This document shows, piece by piece, positions 36,514 through 48,681 of a stretch of DNA of 64,000 bases (its first letter is position 1; each line of letters starts with the position of its first letter). The position numbers were made by a program, and so were the translations under genes. Origin of the DNA: Polytrichum commune (Eukaryota; Streptophyta; Polytrichopsida; Polytrichales; Polytrichaceae); NCBI GenBank assembly GCA_950295325.1, contig OX485806.1:54123169-54187168 (forward strand), read 5' to 3'. The notes under the pieces are model-generated. The model did not search any database and was not told the origin of the DNA. It saw only the letters and a program-made list of their open reading frames with translations.

Positions 36514-37035
36514 ATGGGAGAGGAGAGAGACATGTTTGCTGGCCTAGGATGGGAGAAGGAGATTAGAAGTCTAGGAGATCCCCATGTTCCCTTTAATCCA
36601 TCGTCGGAACATGACATAGGTGCTGGAAATTAACATAGTGATGACTACGAGCTCACTTCATTTTCGCAGTCCACACAAGCATGGAGGTGGAGGATGCAGG
36701 AGGAGCAGAAACGATATTCAAAAAATGATAAAAGGCGAGCGGATGTGCAGAAGACGGACGTCACAAGGTGCATGAATAGTGAGGCAAATGATGCGCCTGA
36801 TTTGAATGTAGACATGGAGCAGGGGATCAAAGTGGTAGACGAATCATCGAGGTCTCTGTTGTTTCGCAAGAAGATGAGACACTTATCACCGCATCGTCGT
36901 CCATTGAAGGAATGGATGAAGGATAAAACGGTTTCGTACGTTGATTTGCTTCGACCAGGTCCACCTCCATCAAGAAGGGACGACGAAAAGAAGTCCGAAG
37001 TATGTAGGAGGTTGAAAACACGGAAGTATAGTTGA
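36514..37035 (+). pseudogene. Unknown basic-acidic protein, one in-frame stop
   Basis: No family is recognised. From the ATG at 36,514 one frame runs to the TGA at 37,033-37,035 with a single TAA at 36,631-36,633; the part after the stop alone is 113 codons from the ATG at 36,694. The product is hydrophilic, with a charged middle (MEQGIKVVDESSRS) and a Pro/Arg-rich end (LLRPGPPPSRRDDEKKSEVC). It lies 220 bp from, and convergent with, the MULE transposase pseudogene, so it could be a second element-borne gene. Some MULEs carry accessory genes; that link is inference. If the stop is bypassed by splicing it could be a real gene. Confidence 0.4.
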
Positions 37036-40000
37036 TAGACATAGTAGGCATGTTAAATTGAACATGTAGTGTTCAACAGTGGGAGAGTCACTTGAGACAA
37101 TTGCGTATTGTAATAAAACATCTTGAATGGAATAAAAATAATCCATTGGATTATATTTATTATAGCAAACAATTATGAGTTCACATGATGTCCACAATTG
37201 GCACATCTAGTAGGACACAATGTATTGGTAGGCTGAGATGAATTATAGGAAGTAGATTGTATCAAAAGACCCCCTTTGAGGATGAATTGGACTTCATTGA
37301 AGCTAAAGGTCGGGGCGTGAATGAACAAATTCACTTCCACATCCAAATTAGAAACCTTGATGACGATGTAATAGAGATGCTTACAATTCTAATAAGAATT
37401 TCGTTTGCGGCCGAACTTGGAAATCATATCCAAGAAGCATGCGCAATTGCACTCTGGAAGAGAACTCACTGTCACTTGGTAGATGGGGGGTTGCGGTTAT
37501 AAATTGGACTGCAGAGTGATAATGCAACCAAATCATGGTTGAGAGATCATAGTTAACTTCATAACAATACCATGCATAGCTTCATCAGAAACAACCATCT
37601 GCCTTTGCTTTGCCGAAGGTGCGCTGCTAGATCGCCGAACAACCTTGGACAATTTTGTCGAAGGGATGAAGTCTGGATGTTCTGGAATACGGATTCCAGA
37701 CATATCTAGTGGGGGAGCAGAGTTGGTGAAGAGTCGAGTTGGTGTGATGCGCTCCTTTGGTGGGAGTTGAAAACATGCGTTCTCAAGCGCGAAGATCTCC
37801 AAACGGGTGAGGTTGGTACCAATCTTGACGGGCCAGATTCGGGGAATAGGAGGTTTATGATCATTAGCAGAAAACGGCATGACCCATTTCCGACGAAGGC
37901 CCTTTACACAACGCTCGATGTCATATGGGAAAAAGACGAAGTCCATGCGCTTCTCCGCTTGGAGTTTGTAATGATGCCACATACCGGTATAGGTTGGCAC
38001 AGGGACGCTCTTATTATTGGTAACGATTCTTGCGGTGCATTTCTTCTTCGTGCCCGCATGATTAGCCCAACAAGACTTCCCAGAGGTATGGGGTATGCGG
38101 GCAATATGCCAAAAAAAGACATCTACTTTGGTTTCTTGCACGGCGGTGACACGATGAAAACCAAGTCCTGCAGGTGAAGGCACTTGAACATCTTATACAG
38201 ACGGGGAAGATTCCTCAATGATAGTAGGTAGTGGTACTGGTTGACATTGAGTGACTCGCTTAGCGGGGCGACGGCGAGAGAAGTTGATGGTATCGGGGCG
38301 ATGGGTCTCGCCATCATCACCAATTGGAGTGTCCGGTCTTCGCTTCTGCGATCCAAACACCTCGGCGCCCTCAAGGTGTCGATCGCAAGTGCAAAATTCT
38401 TCCCCACCGGGCATGTCAAGCAAGACCTTCTACAACACTGTGGGGTTGCCAGTATGTTGAGCTCGACGTTGGGCTCTCCTGAGCTTCAATTTTTCTTTGC
38501 TTGGACCATCACCGCCAATTCCACCTTTAAGGAATTGGTAGTATGCAACAACTTGTAAGAAGGCGCGAATGTAGTCGTCCACCGTAGCTACGTATAGATC
38601 TCCACCCTTGTTGCCGGATGATTGAAGGCACTTGTTGTGGATAGACTCTGCAAGATTGCACGATGGCATCTCGGCCAACTGGTCTTGGGTCAATACCTTT
38701 TCCTGATTGGAGAAATAAAATATTAGAGGGAGTACAAAGAGAGGAAACTGAATCAGGGAAAAAACAATAATGAATCATAAGGGAGATGTACCAGTTCCAT
38801 GAAACCACCCCATTGAAGGTAGTGGAAGTGCCAAAAAGCAAGCCAGAGCTGGAGGTGCTTGAGACCGTCCTCAGATGTACAATTCGATGACGCCCACCAA
38901 GCCTTGATAGCTAGGTACCTAGTCTCTGCCTCTTCCATAGATGATGCATTCCGATATTGAAGGCAAAGGTGTCTATGTTGGTCTTGTAACTCATGTTTTA
39001 CATACGATTTCATATGTTTCTCAAGCAATTGTTTCCAGTGAAAAAAACAAATGCGCTCACAGCCCTCCATTGGAACTTTAGGATCTCCTTAACCATACAC
39101 AATGCGCACAACATTCCAATTGGCTTGGGCACTGTCTACCATGAAGCCTATGAAGTTTGGATGTGGGATACCATGCCGGGCCATGACGTGGTTGAGGTTC
39201 TGCCAGAAAAGAACTTGGGCATCCTTATCCTCCGATTGGAAATCAAAACAGGAAATGGTCATGACCCATTGATAATTCCCATCGTACACATGAGCGGCCA
39301 TGGTGGTCCACCCTTTGACCCGTTTGACGTGATCGGACATCATCCAGGCGTTCTTAAGGTCCCCACCCGGTTGCATCCGTCGAACCAAATCCACTACACT
39401 TCCTGGACCAACATCCGATATTTTGAAGACGAACACCTTGTCCGCATTGTCACCTTGTCTTGGGAATTGATTTCGTTGGACGTAGGCCCAATTGCTAACG
39501 CCTCGGAGCTTAGCGATGCCATCTATAACACCGAACCTTTGCAAATATTTGAAAGAAGTAACCTTAGAGCGAAGGTTTGGAGAATTCAACTCTCTACAGC
39601 TCTCAAACACGGGTTCGAGTTCTTTTAAGGAGAGGAGACGGTGTGTGTCATTATCGCCAGAAAGGAGGAACTCACCAACAATGTTTTTGCTGGCTTGAGG
39701 CGTACGCTCAACGTGCTCCTCGATAAGTGCATTGATGCGTTTCCGACTGTCTCTGCAGTCTCCAACCTTCACTGGATGTTGATGAGGACTGATATGAATG
39801 CATGCTCTTTGGGAAGATTCCTTGCCATGGACGTAGAAGATTTTCGCGTTGCATAGTGCAATGCATTTGGGAGGCTCTTTGCAGATGTCAGCCCTAAACC
39901 CCCACCCTTATTGCGTCTAGTCCGGATGAGAGTTAAGGCCAACATGAACCGAATGGATGTGTCTAACTAGTATCACTAGATTCTGTTCACTTGGACTAAG

Positions 40001-40329
40001 CATTCATGAATCTCACAACTTTTATTTAGAGGACACAAGGTAATAAGTGTTTAAGAACATTCTGGCACCTTGTGATTACTCATACCCACATTGCTATCAT
40101 AAACCAACACCAGATATCACTTGAGTCACATCCATCACTTCATCTCAATCACTACCCTACTCCTCACTAAGGCACTAATGCCACTAGTCCACCTTCAATC
40201 CCCCCCTAAATCTAACTATTCTATAAATGAGTTTTTTTCTTCCTAACTACTCATGAGCAGCCTTTAAGCACAACCATCTTGGCATCCTTCCATCCCCCTT
40301 AGCGGCGGCAATGCCCAGTTAGCAATCCC

Positions 40330-40580
40330 TTGAGGCCAGCCCGTCATTGCCCGTCGGGTAGCCTCCAGCCTAGGATCCAGCCTCTTGAGGCTTCCAACCA
40401 AAAGCCGCCTTCTGCAGCTGAGTTCGCCTCACCCCCAGGTGCGCACTTGCCTAGGCTCCCAGTAAACCACTCCTACTCCCCTTCAGTCGGCTCCAGCCGC
40501 TCACGATTCTACGCTGTTCGAGCTTGAGGCCAGCCCGTCACTGCCCGTCAGGCAGCCTGCGACCTAGGATCCAACCTGTC
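40330..40580 (+). repeat. Partial tandem duplication inside the LTR
   Basis: The block GAGGCCAGCCCGTCATTGCC...GCCTAGGATCC (about 40,332-40,385) recurs at about 40,526-40,575. The block after the first copy (GCTTCCAACCAAAAGCCGCC...CTCCCAGTAA) has its own second copy at 41,970-42,055. The LTR therefore held two tandem units of about 190 bp, and the second was split by the nested element. Confidence 0.7.
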
Positions 40581-41967
40581 CCGCACCTCTCCATGAGGAG
40601 TGCCCGAAACACCATGGGCACAAGGGGGACCCCGGAGTGACACCCGGGACTTGTGGCGCCGTTGGTGAGAGGGCCCAAGTGATCCTAGTGTGGGTGAGGG
40701 CCCCGGGCGTTGGGAACGCCTCCCGCCCATGGAGACTAGGAGGCACAAGGGTGAGGCTATGAGCTATGCGTAGCTCATGGCGTGGTGATTCTAGAATGCT
40801 CAAGAACACCTCAGTCGGAGGTGTGAGCTAGGAGTTATGGCAATTTGAGTGGGGCGCTGTCCCGGGACAGCGCCTTGGTATAGCAGTGCCCACGGGTAGA
40901 TCACTCCATTGTCAAGTTGAACACCACGCGCGACCAAAACAAATCTTCTTTTGGTAAGTTGCACCACAAAAATGGGTCAAAATTTTATCAATTTTTTTTC
41001 ATGAGTAAATATACACAGTACCTATGACGTAGTCAAAAGTGGTAACTATATTTGATGATTTGTTTTTTTCATAAAACATACCGTTTCTAACTAGAATGAC
41101 ACAGAATTGAACTAAAAAATTTACTAAAATAAATAAAGATGACTAAAAATTTCAAAAAAGTATACAAAAGATACTATCAATGGTTATGTATATGTAGAAT
41201 AAACATCATAAATTTTAAAATTATATATGGCATGTAATATAGGGGTAGCAAACTTTGTCCGCACGTGGTGTCAACTTGACAATGAAGTGACCTCCCCGTG
41301 GCAGTGCCTGGGAGTGATTCCCGGGACTGCCAAGGTTCAAACAGGCATAACTTCCCAAAGACTTGCCCGAATGGGGCAAGTGAGGACTTCATCGGTATCT
41401 ACGTGAAGCGTAGATGAGGATGGAGTGGTTGGTTGTTGGAATCAGACATCATACAAGGAAGTTATGATGGTCTGAAGCTGGTGGGGGCTTCTAGGCCAAG
41501 CGGCTAAAGGAAAATGTCTACTTGGCCCCAACTCTTGGTGGAGAGACAAGAGGTTGGTTGACGGTGGGGTAGGGGCGCCGCGTAGAGTCCTAGAGGCTTA
41601 TATGGGTGAGGTGGTGTGGCCTCACCCACCCGAGGCTGAACGGCACGGCCTCCATGGGCTTTGGCCCATTGTGAGGCCATAGTTGCCTAATATGCTTCGG
41701 GTTGTTGTAGTGTTGCTCCGGCAATGCGATGATCAACATAGGATTGGACTTCCATGGATGGAAGTCCACATTTGGGAATTGGTTACCGATTAAGGGGTGA
41801 GTCTTGAAAGTAAAATACGAGGGTTGGTTCCCCTCCTATTAACTATATGGTCCGGGTAGGAGGAGCTAACCATTGGCATGGCGGAACGCGAATGGTTAGC
41901 GCTCGTAACCTTTGCTAGAATTGAAAATTGGCAAGATTGTCAAGGGGGACTAGCAAGGGTTGCGACA
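40577..41967. mobile_element. Nested TG...CA element inside the LTR
   Basis: It starts TGTCCCGCACCTCTCC and ends GGTTGCGACA, separating two halves of a tandem unit of the surrounding LTR (see 40,330-40,580). Flanks CAACC and TAGCC are only a weak 5-bp match, as expected for an old duplication. The interior is GC-rich with no recognisable protein. It contains the hAT MITE copy 2. It may be another solo LTR; exact ends carry an uncertainty of a few bases. Confidence 0.55.
40891..41300. mobile_element. hAT-type MITE, copy 2
   Basis: 410 bp, starting CACGGGTAGATCACTCCATT and ending in the complement of CACGGGGAGGTCACTTCATT. GCAGTGCC occurs intact on both sides (40,883-40,890 and 41,301-41,308), a perfect 8-bp duplication. 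It aligns along its length with copy 1 at 4,468-4,865 (shared CAAAATGGGTCAAA, AATATACACAGTACCTAT, CATGTAATATAGGGGTAGCA). Non-coding. Confidence 0.9.
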
Positions 41968-43673
41968 TAGCCTCCAAATGCTTCCAACCAAATGCAGCCT
42001 TCTGCAACTGAGATAGCCTTACACCCTGGTGGCACTTGCCTAAGCTCCCAGTAACCAATTTCAGTTTAACTGTATCCTTTAATCCCCGCAAGCCTTTCCC
42101 TAGTTCGGTAGTTCCCTGGTTGCTCGTTCACATTCCCTTCTAGAAGTGGTAGCAAGCATTGAGCTTGCCTCAAGTGCCAGCAGCCTGCAAGGAGAATTGT
42201 GGCCCTTCTCCGAGGTCCTGATGCCGCCTCCTCCCCTTTGGCCGCTCTTGGGCTCAAGCAACCTTCCGCTGTACTCTTAGCCTTCCCCTGCTGGTTTCGA
42301 GAGAGAGTTCTGTTTTTGCACGGAACACCTAATCGCTCGTCTTCCCCATGCTGGGATTTACTAGGGCACAATAGTGCCAGCCTTTGAAGGGCTAGCAACC
42401 CAGCCATAAATGAACACAAGCTCATCCTATCTTGGCCAATAAAAACCCAGCCATGCATACATTAAAGCCTTCCATTTCTTTGACTACCTCCCTTAAATCC
42501 AAGCCAACCCCAAAACTCACAAAGCACAACCTTCACTCTAAATCCAATCCAAACTCGACTTTCACCCTCTTTTATATTTTTACTTAATAATCCTAATGCC
42601 TTATACTAATACCAATAAATTCCAGAACATAAGGACACATGTGAGCCCTCAATTTGGGCTCATAGCAGATCCTGCACACAAGAGTAGATCCGGATGGCAC
42701 AATGCCAGAGAGAGGGAAAGGATCTTTAGTGAAACCTTCAAATTCCGTGTCGTTGACCTTAGAGGTACGATAGGCGCGTTGAAGGTAATCACAACTCGGG
42801 TTTTGGCACTGGAGGTGGCCAACGCAAATGGAGGAGCGAAAAGCAAGGCCCATGTCATTGGTGATATTGGTGGTCTAGGTATTGGTCCAAACATGGCCGT
42901 CATAGCGTTTGTCCATGCCGTCCATAGATTTGGCCTTCGTATGAGAGGAAGAGACGCCTACTGGGGGGAGGACAAACATCCGATTCCCATCAAAGCGAGG
43001 GGGGAGGAAATTGACCTCATGAATTTGCAAAGTGTCATAATCTAGCTTCTTGAGGATGTTCTTCCTACCGGGCGTGGAAGCAAGAGAACGTAGGCATTGA
43101 AGAATGGAAATGGATGGTTTGGCAGGGGAAGGAGGAAGATGACATACAGGTTGAAGGCCTATAAGGGGGGTTCAGAAAGGGGGAATTGAGGGAGGAAGGG
43201 GATGGCTTGACAAAGGGAGTGGATAGAGGGGGCTCATCACCATCGGAGGAATCTGAAAGATGTATGATAGTTTGTATACCATGTTCAATCTTAACTTTGA
43301 CCACGGGAGGAGTGTTTAAAGTGGAAGAGGAGGAATGGGGAGGGGTACGGATTTCCGTGGATACATTGGAGCAAGAATCTGGGAGTTCGTACACCCTGTA
43401 TTTACCAGCGCAAAGTTCCCACACTGAAGATCCGTTGTCGGCAACCCTAGAATGCTCACGGATGGTCAATGACAAAAGAGAAGTAGCATTATCATAAATC
43501 TCGTGTTCGACCAATATTGTACTGTTTTGCAACAAAAACCTCCTACTAAGGTGAAGGGAAGAGACAGATGCAAATCCGTTGGCATCAATGGGGAAAAGAA
43601 GGGGGATCCCGACGCCATTAGCACGGAGCTCAACCATTTCTGATAAAGATGGCATTGTGGACGAGGAAGCCAT

Positions 43674-44384
43674 GGACAAAGAGAGGGACGAATAAGAAAA
43701 AAATCCAAAAAAAGATATAGGAGGGAAGGCTACCCGACGATTGGAAACCTTAAACTTTCAACAGTGGTACTATATAGGTATGAGAGGCAGGTGAGGGGTC
43801 ATTTTGTGAGTGAATGAGAGGGATGCCCAGAGAATAGAGAGCACAAAAGAGAGCAAGAGAGGGGAACGGGAACGCACACATGAAGGAACCAGACCAAAAT
43901 ACAGTCTCCACAATCGATCCAGGAAAGAAACGGAATAAAGAGAAAGGGAGGCACGCGTTTTAGCAATTCGAAACAGAGGAGACGGAGAGAACTAAAGAAG
44001 AAGGAGGAAACAAGCATAGAAGGAAGAGGGACCCCATCAGACCCGCACAATACGTGTGCATTGGACAAGGGCGGGTGGAATCTGCAATCGATAGAAGAAG
44101 AAGCTAAGGACAATGGTTCACAAACACAATCTATGGCAGAGAACGAGCACCACAACAGTTCAAATCAAAGCGGGTCTCGCGAGGAGAGAAAAGAGAATTT
44201 GATTATTACAGTAAGATTGTCGTAGAGGTTATATGCACAATGGGCACTTCAAGATTTAGGTTTATGGAAATAAGACAAAGGAAATTCAAATATTTAAATA
44301 TGGAAGAGAACTTGGAAAGAATTTGACTTTAGGGTTATCTATTATACATGTGAAGCTAGGTTGAAGACGTGTGGAGTAGCTAGG
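43674..44384. other. 5' flank of the MULE pseudogene
   Basis: Purine-rich sequence between the transposase start and the first satellite units. It should hold the element's 5' end, but I could not find an inverted repeat pairing with the other side. No gene supported. Confidence 0.4.
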
Positions 44385-47070
44385 TTGTTATGACAAATTG
44401 TTTGGAAATGCAGTAGAGTCCAACCCTATCGGTTCCGAGAAGGTCTTGGGTGCAGTTGTGTGGACCGGATTTTGACTAGGAAAAGGTGCCTTGTGTATGT
44501 GTATGTATGTGGACTAGGTACGTTCCTTTTTAGAAATTGTTTGGGTATGCCCTAGAGTCCGACCCTCTCGGAACCGAGAGGGTCTAGGAGGCTGTTGTTT
44601 GGACCAGATTTTGGTATTGGGTGGCGGTTGTGTAGAGCAGATTTTGACCAGAAAGAGGTGCCTTGTGTAGGTGTATGTATGTGGACTAGATAAATTCATA
44701 TGTTGGAATTCTTTGGGAATGCTCTAGGGTCCGACCCTCTCGGTTCCGAGAGGGTAGTGGGTGCGGTTGTGTGGACGAGATTTTGACTAGAAAGAGGTGC
44801 CTTGTGTATGTGTATGTACGTTGACTACCTAATTTCATATGTTGAAATTCTTTGTGTATGAACTAGAGTCCGATCCTCTCGGGTCTTAGGTGGAGGTTGT
44901 GTGGACCATATTTTGACTAGAATGAGGTTCCTTGTGTATGTGTATGTATGTGCACTACCTAGGTTCATATGTTGAAATTTTCTGGATTGCACTAGAGTCC
45001 GACCCTCTCGGATCCGAGAGGGTGTAGGGTGTGGTAGTATGGACCAGATTTTGACAAGAATGAGATCCCTTGTGTATGTGTATGTGTATGTATGAGGACT
45101 AGCTAGGGTCATATGTTGAATTTTTTTGGATTGCACTAGAGTCCAACCCTCTCGGATCCGAGAGGGTGTAGGGTGTGGTAGTATGGACCAGATTTTAACA
45201 ACAATGAGATCCCTTGTGTATGTGTATGTATGTGGACTAACTTGGGACATATGTTGAAATTTTTTGGATTGCACTAAAGTCCGACCCTCTCGGATCCAAG
45301 AGGGTCTAGAGTGCGATAGAATGGACCAGATTTTGACTTCAATGAGGTTCCTTGTGTATGCATATGTAGGTGGCCTAGCTAGATACATATGTTGAAATTC
45401 TTTTGATTGCACTAGAGTCCGACCCTCTCGGATCGGAGAGGGTCTAGGAGGTGGTAGTATGGATCAGATTTTGACTAGAATGATGTTCCTTGTGTATGTG
45501 TATGTATGTGGACTAACTAGGCTCATATGTTGAAATTCTTTGTGTCTGGACTAGAATCCCACCCTCTTGGATCCGAGAGGGTATAGGGTGTGGTAGTGTG
45601 GACCAAATTTTCACAAGAAGGCGGTGTGTTTTGTATGTATATGTATGTGGACTAGCTTGAGTCTTATTTTGAAATTCTTTGTGTATGCACTAGAATCTGA
45701 CCCTCTCGTATCCGAGAGGGTCTAGGTGTCGGTAGTATGGACCAAATTTTGAGTAGTATGAGGATCCTTGTGTATGTATATGTATGTGAACTAGCTAGGT
45801 TCATATGTTGAAATTCTTTGTGTGTGCACAAGAGTCCTACCCTCTCGGATCCGAGAGGGTCTAGGAGGTGGTAGTATGGACCAGATTTTGACTAAAATGA
45901 TGTTCCTTGTGTATGTGTATGTATGTGGACTAACTAGGCTCATATGTTGAAATTCTTTGTGTATGGACTAGAATCCCACCCTCTCGGATCCGAGAAGGTA
46001 TAGGGTGTCGTAGTATGGACCAGATTTTCACAAGAAGGTGGTGTGTTTTGTATGTATATGTATATGGACCAGCTTGAGTCTTATTTTGAAATTCTTTGTG
46101 TATGCACTAGAATCCGACCCTCTCAGATCCGAGAGGGTCTAGGTGTCCGTAGTATGGACCAGATTTTGAATAGTATGAGGATCCTAGTGTATGTGTATGT
46201 ATGTGGACTAACTAGGCTCATATGTTGAAATTCTTTGTATATGGACTAGAATCCCACCCTCTTGGATCCGAGAGGGTATAGGGTGTGGTTGTATGGACCA
46301 AATTTTCACAAGAAGGTGGTGTGTTTTGTATGTATATGTATGTGGACTAGCTAGGGTCATATGTTGAAATTCTTTGTGTATGCACTAGAATCCGACCCTC
46401 TCGGATCCGAGAGGGTCTAGGGTGCGGTAGTATGGACCACATTCTGACTTCAATGAGGTTCCTTGTGTATGCATATGTAGGTGGTCTAGCTAGGTTCATA
46501 TGTTGAAATTCTTTGTGTATGCACTACAATCTGACCCTCACGGGTCTTGGGCGGAGGATGTGTGGACCAGATTTTGACTAGAAAGAGGTTCCTTGTGTAT
46601 GTGTATGTATGTGGACTAGCTAGGGTCATATGTTGAAATTCTTTCTGTATGCACAAGAGTCCGACCCTCTCGGATCCGAGAGGGTCTAGTGTGCGGTAGT
46701 ATGGACCAGATTTTGACAATAATGAGAACCCTAGTGTATGTGTATGTATGTGGACTAGCTTGGGTCTTATTTTGAAATTCGTTGTGTATGCACCAGAATC
46801 CGACCCTCTCGGATGCGAGAGGGTCTAGGGTGCGGTAGTATAGACCAGATTTTGACAAGAAGGTGGTGTGTTTTGTATGTATATGTATGTGAACTAGCTT
46901 GAGTCTTATTTTGAAATTCTTTGTGTATGCACTAGAATCCGACCCTCTCGGATCCGAGAGGGTCTAGGTGTCAGCAGTATGGACCAGATTTTGACTAGTA
47001 TCACGATCCTTGTGTATGTCTATATATGTGCACTAGCTAGGTTCATATGGTGAAATTCTTTGTATGTGCA
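44385..47070. repeat. Satellite block 1, 138-139 bp unit
   Basis: About 19 head-to-tail units. The first two or three are the most diverged. Each unit has, in order, GACCCTCTCGGATC-type palindrome, GGTAGTATGGACCAGATTTT, GATCCTTGTGTATGTGTATG, ACTAGCTAGGTTCATATG, TTGAAATTCTTTG, GCACTAGA. A 417-bp higher-order period is visible (45,446 against 45,863). It ends abruptly at the LTR 47,071. Non-coding in my judgement. Confidence 0.95.
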
Positions 47071-48681
47071 TGTGAGCCCAAATAGGTGTGCCCACATGTG
47101 TGTTAGGACTAGAAGCCGCTAAAGTGTAGGACCGGAATTTTATTTGAACTCTTTGAAAGATAAAAAGAGTGCAAGTTGTAGTTTTGATTGGGATTAAGTT
47201 TATCTATTAGTCATAGCATTAGTATGGAAGAAAGACGAGGAATTGATTTAAGTAGAATAGAGTAAGAATATTGGAATAGTTAGAGTGATGATTGAAGGTT
47301 TTAGGACCTTAGACCTCGGGTGTGGAAATGTTCTTAACTGGCTTAGGCAAGGGGGTGCCCATTATAGGCTCTTGGTGGGATCATTAAAGGAAGGAGAGGG
47401 GTAGTACTTAAGGAAGGGGTTGGGCTAAGGGTTTAGTGTGCTCAAAAGGGGACCCCAACTGTTTGTTTTAGGGGGGGTTTAGCCATTGAAGATAAACCTG
47501 AGGCAAGATCATAAGAATGCGGGAAGGCCAGCAGACAGGGGTCTATGGGGGATTGCAAAGCAGAGTGTGCGAAAGGGGGTCGAGGGGGATGGAGGCGGCA
47601 GCTGGCTCGCCCTCTCTGGGATTGCAAGGTTTGAGGATTCCCAAGGGGATTGCGGCAGAGAATTGACCGAGAGAGACAACCTACCCGGGCGCAGATGCAA
47701 TTGGTGGAATCCAGACGAAAGACTAAGAATGCTGAGGAATGTATAAGTTGGCCGCAGCCAGGGAGGGTTGAGGTACTAATGTGGGCTCACATCAACCTGG
47801 AATGATCGATTCAAGGCAGAATACTAATGGTTGAAGGGTGAATGAAGGACCGAGGGGTGGAGGAATGCGGTGTGATCACTTCAGACAGGGTAGATTGAGA
47901 AGGATGAGAATGCGACCCTCATTAAGAATAATCGTAGGCGGAAGAATGACCAGCTGGGTGCTTCGAAATGCGGCCAAAGACCGAGGGGAGGTGCACAGAA
48001 TGAGGCGAGGGTGCCACCGAATCAGGGAGTATACATGGGTTGGATAGAGCATAGCCGATCTCAAGGGATGCAGCTGAGTGTAGGGAGGAGTGGCCACAAG
48101 CTGCCTCGGGAAACGGCACCGTGAGTAACCTTGGTCGAAGGGACCCAGGGGGACGAGGATGGGCATCGACGGGCGATGACGGGCCCAGGAGCCGGCCAAA
48201 CAACGTGGAATCTGAGACTGAGGGTCCATACTGAAGTGAGGGCAGAGGCTTCGGAGGCTTCATCAAGGCCATGGGGACCGGGGAGTGGAGTTAGTTAGTA
48301 GGCAGAAGGAGTAGAAACATTTTAGGATTTAGTTAAAGGGTAAAGCTGGGTGGTTTTAAGGGAAGGTAGAGGATGTAAGGACATCTTCCTCTCACCACAT
48401 GCTAGAGTGAATGTAGAAGTAATCTAGGACTAATCAATCAAAGTATTGAGGTAGGTTTTGGACAAGTTTAGGAGTGGTGTGGGATTTTTGAGGGGTTGGC
48501 GAAGGACAAAACACCTAGGGAGGAAGGGCATTCCTAAATTCTCCAGGGATTGTAAGTGCAATAAAGGGTTTTATTACATGGACAAGGTTGAATGGTGGAG
48601 TACAGAGGTGTGAGAAGAGTATGTGAGGGTCATGCCATCACTTGGACTAGGACGCATAAGGGTGGATGGTTTGGCCTCACA
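47071..48681 (+). mobile_element. Solo LTR inserted in the satellite
   Basis: Starts TGTGAGCCCAAATAGG and ends GGTTTGGCCTCACA, 1,611 bp, in the same orientation as the 1-1,170 copy. Satellite sequence resumes within a unit on each side. Flanks GTGCA and ATGCA match at 4 of 5 bases, a likely aged target duplication. An AATAAAGGG word (about 48,561) lies about 120 bp before the end. No second LTR copy or pol is present, so it is read as a solo LTR. Open frames of up to about 117 codons inside it are not supported as genes. Confidence 0.8.

Larger units (their letters stand above)
39886..42664 (-). mobile_element. LTR inserted in the MULE pseudogene, itself interrupted
   Basis: On the minus strand it starts TATGAGCCCAAATTGAGGG and ends GGGTTTAGGGCTGACA. 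GCAGA (plus strand) flanks both sides (39,881-39,885 and 42,665-42,669), a perfect 5-bp target duplication. The start matches the TGTGAGCCCAAATAGG start of the LTR at 47,071 (second base G to A). The end matches the LTR ends at 1,170 and 48,681. A CTCTAAATAAAAG polyadenylation-like word lies about 140 bp before the end. Without the nested element it is about 1.38 kb, a plausible solo LTR. No pol sequence is present. Confidence 0.85.
37255..43673 (-). pseudogene. MULE-like (Mutator superfamily) transposase pseudogene, split by an LTR
   Basis: Read on the minus strand from ATG 43,673. A low-complexity N-terminal part reaches 43,065, then a frameshift. FDGNRMFVLPPVG, KSMDGMDKRYDGHVW and a Cys-rich stretch (CVGHLQCQNPSCDYLQR, VCRIC) follow, to 42,665. 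The frame resumes at 39,885 beyond an LTR (CKEPPKCIALCNAKIFYVHG). The catalytic region is about 39,770-38,800, with the MULE-type box FIGFMVDSAQANWN and CFFHW. An 89-bp GT-AG intron fits at 38,703-38,791. The C-terminal SWIM zinc finger reads ECNCAC...NCKHLYY near 37,430-37,350. In-frame stops: TAG 42,875, TAA 39,089, TAG 38,430, TAA 38,193, TGA 37,533, plus two further on. Nearly the full protein remains in one frame, so decay is recent relative to its neighbours. Confidence 0.85.
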
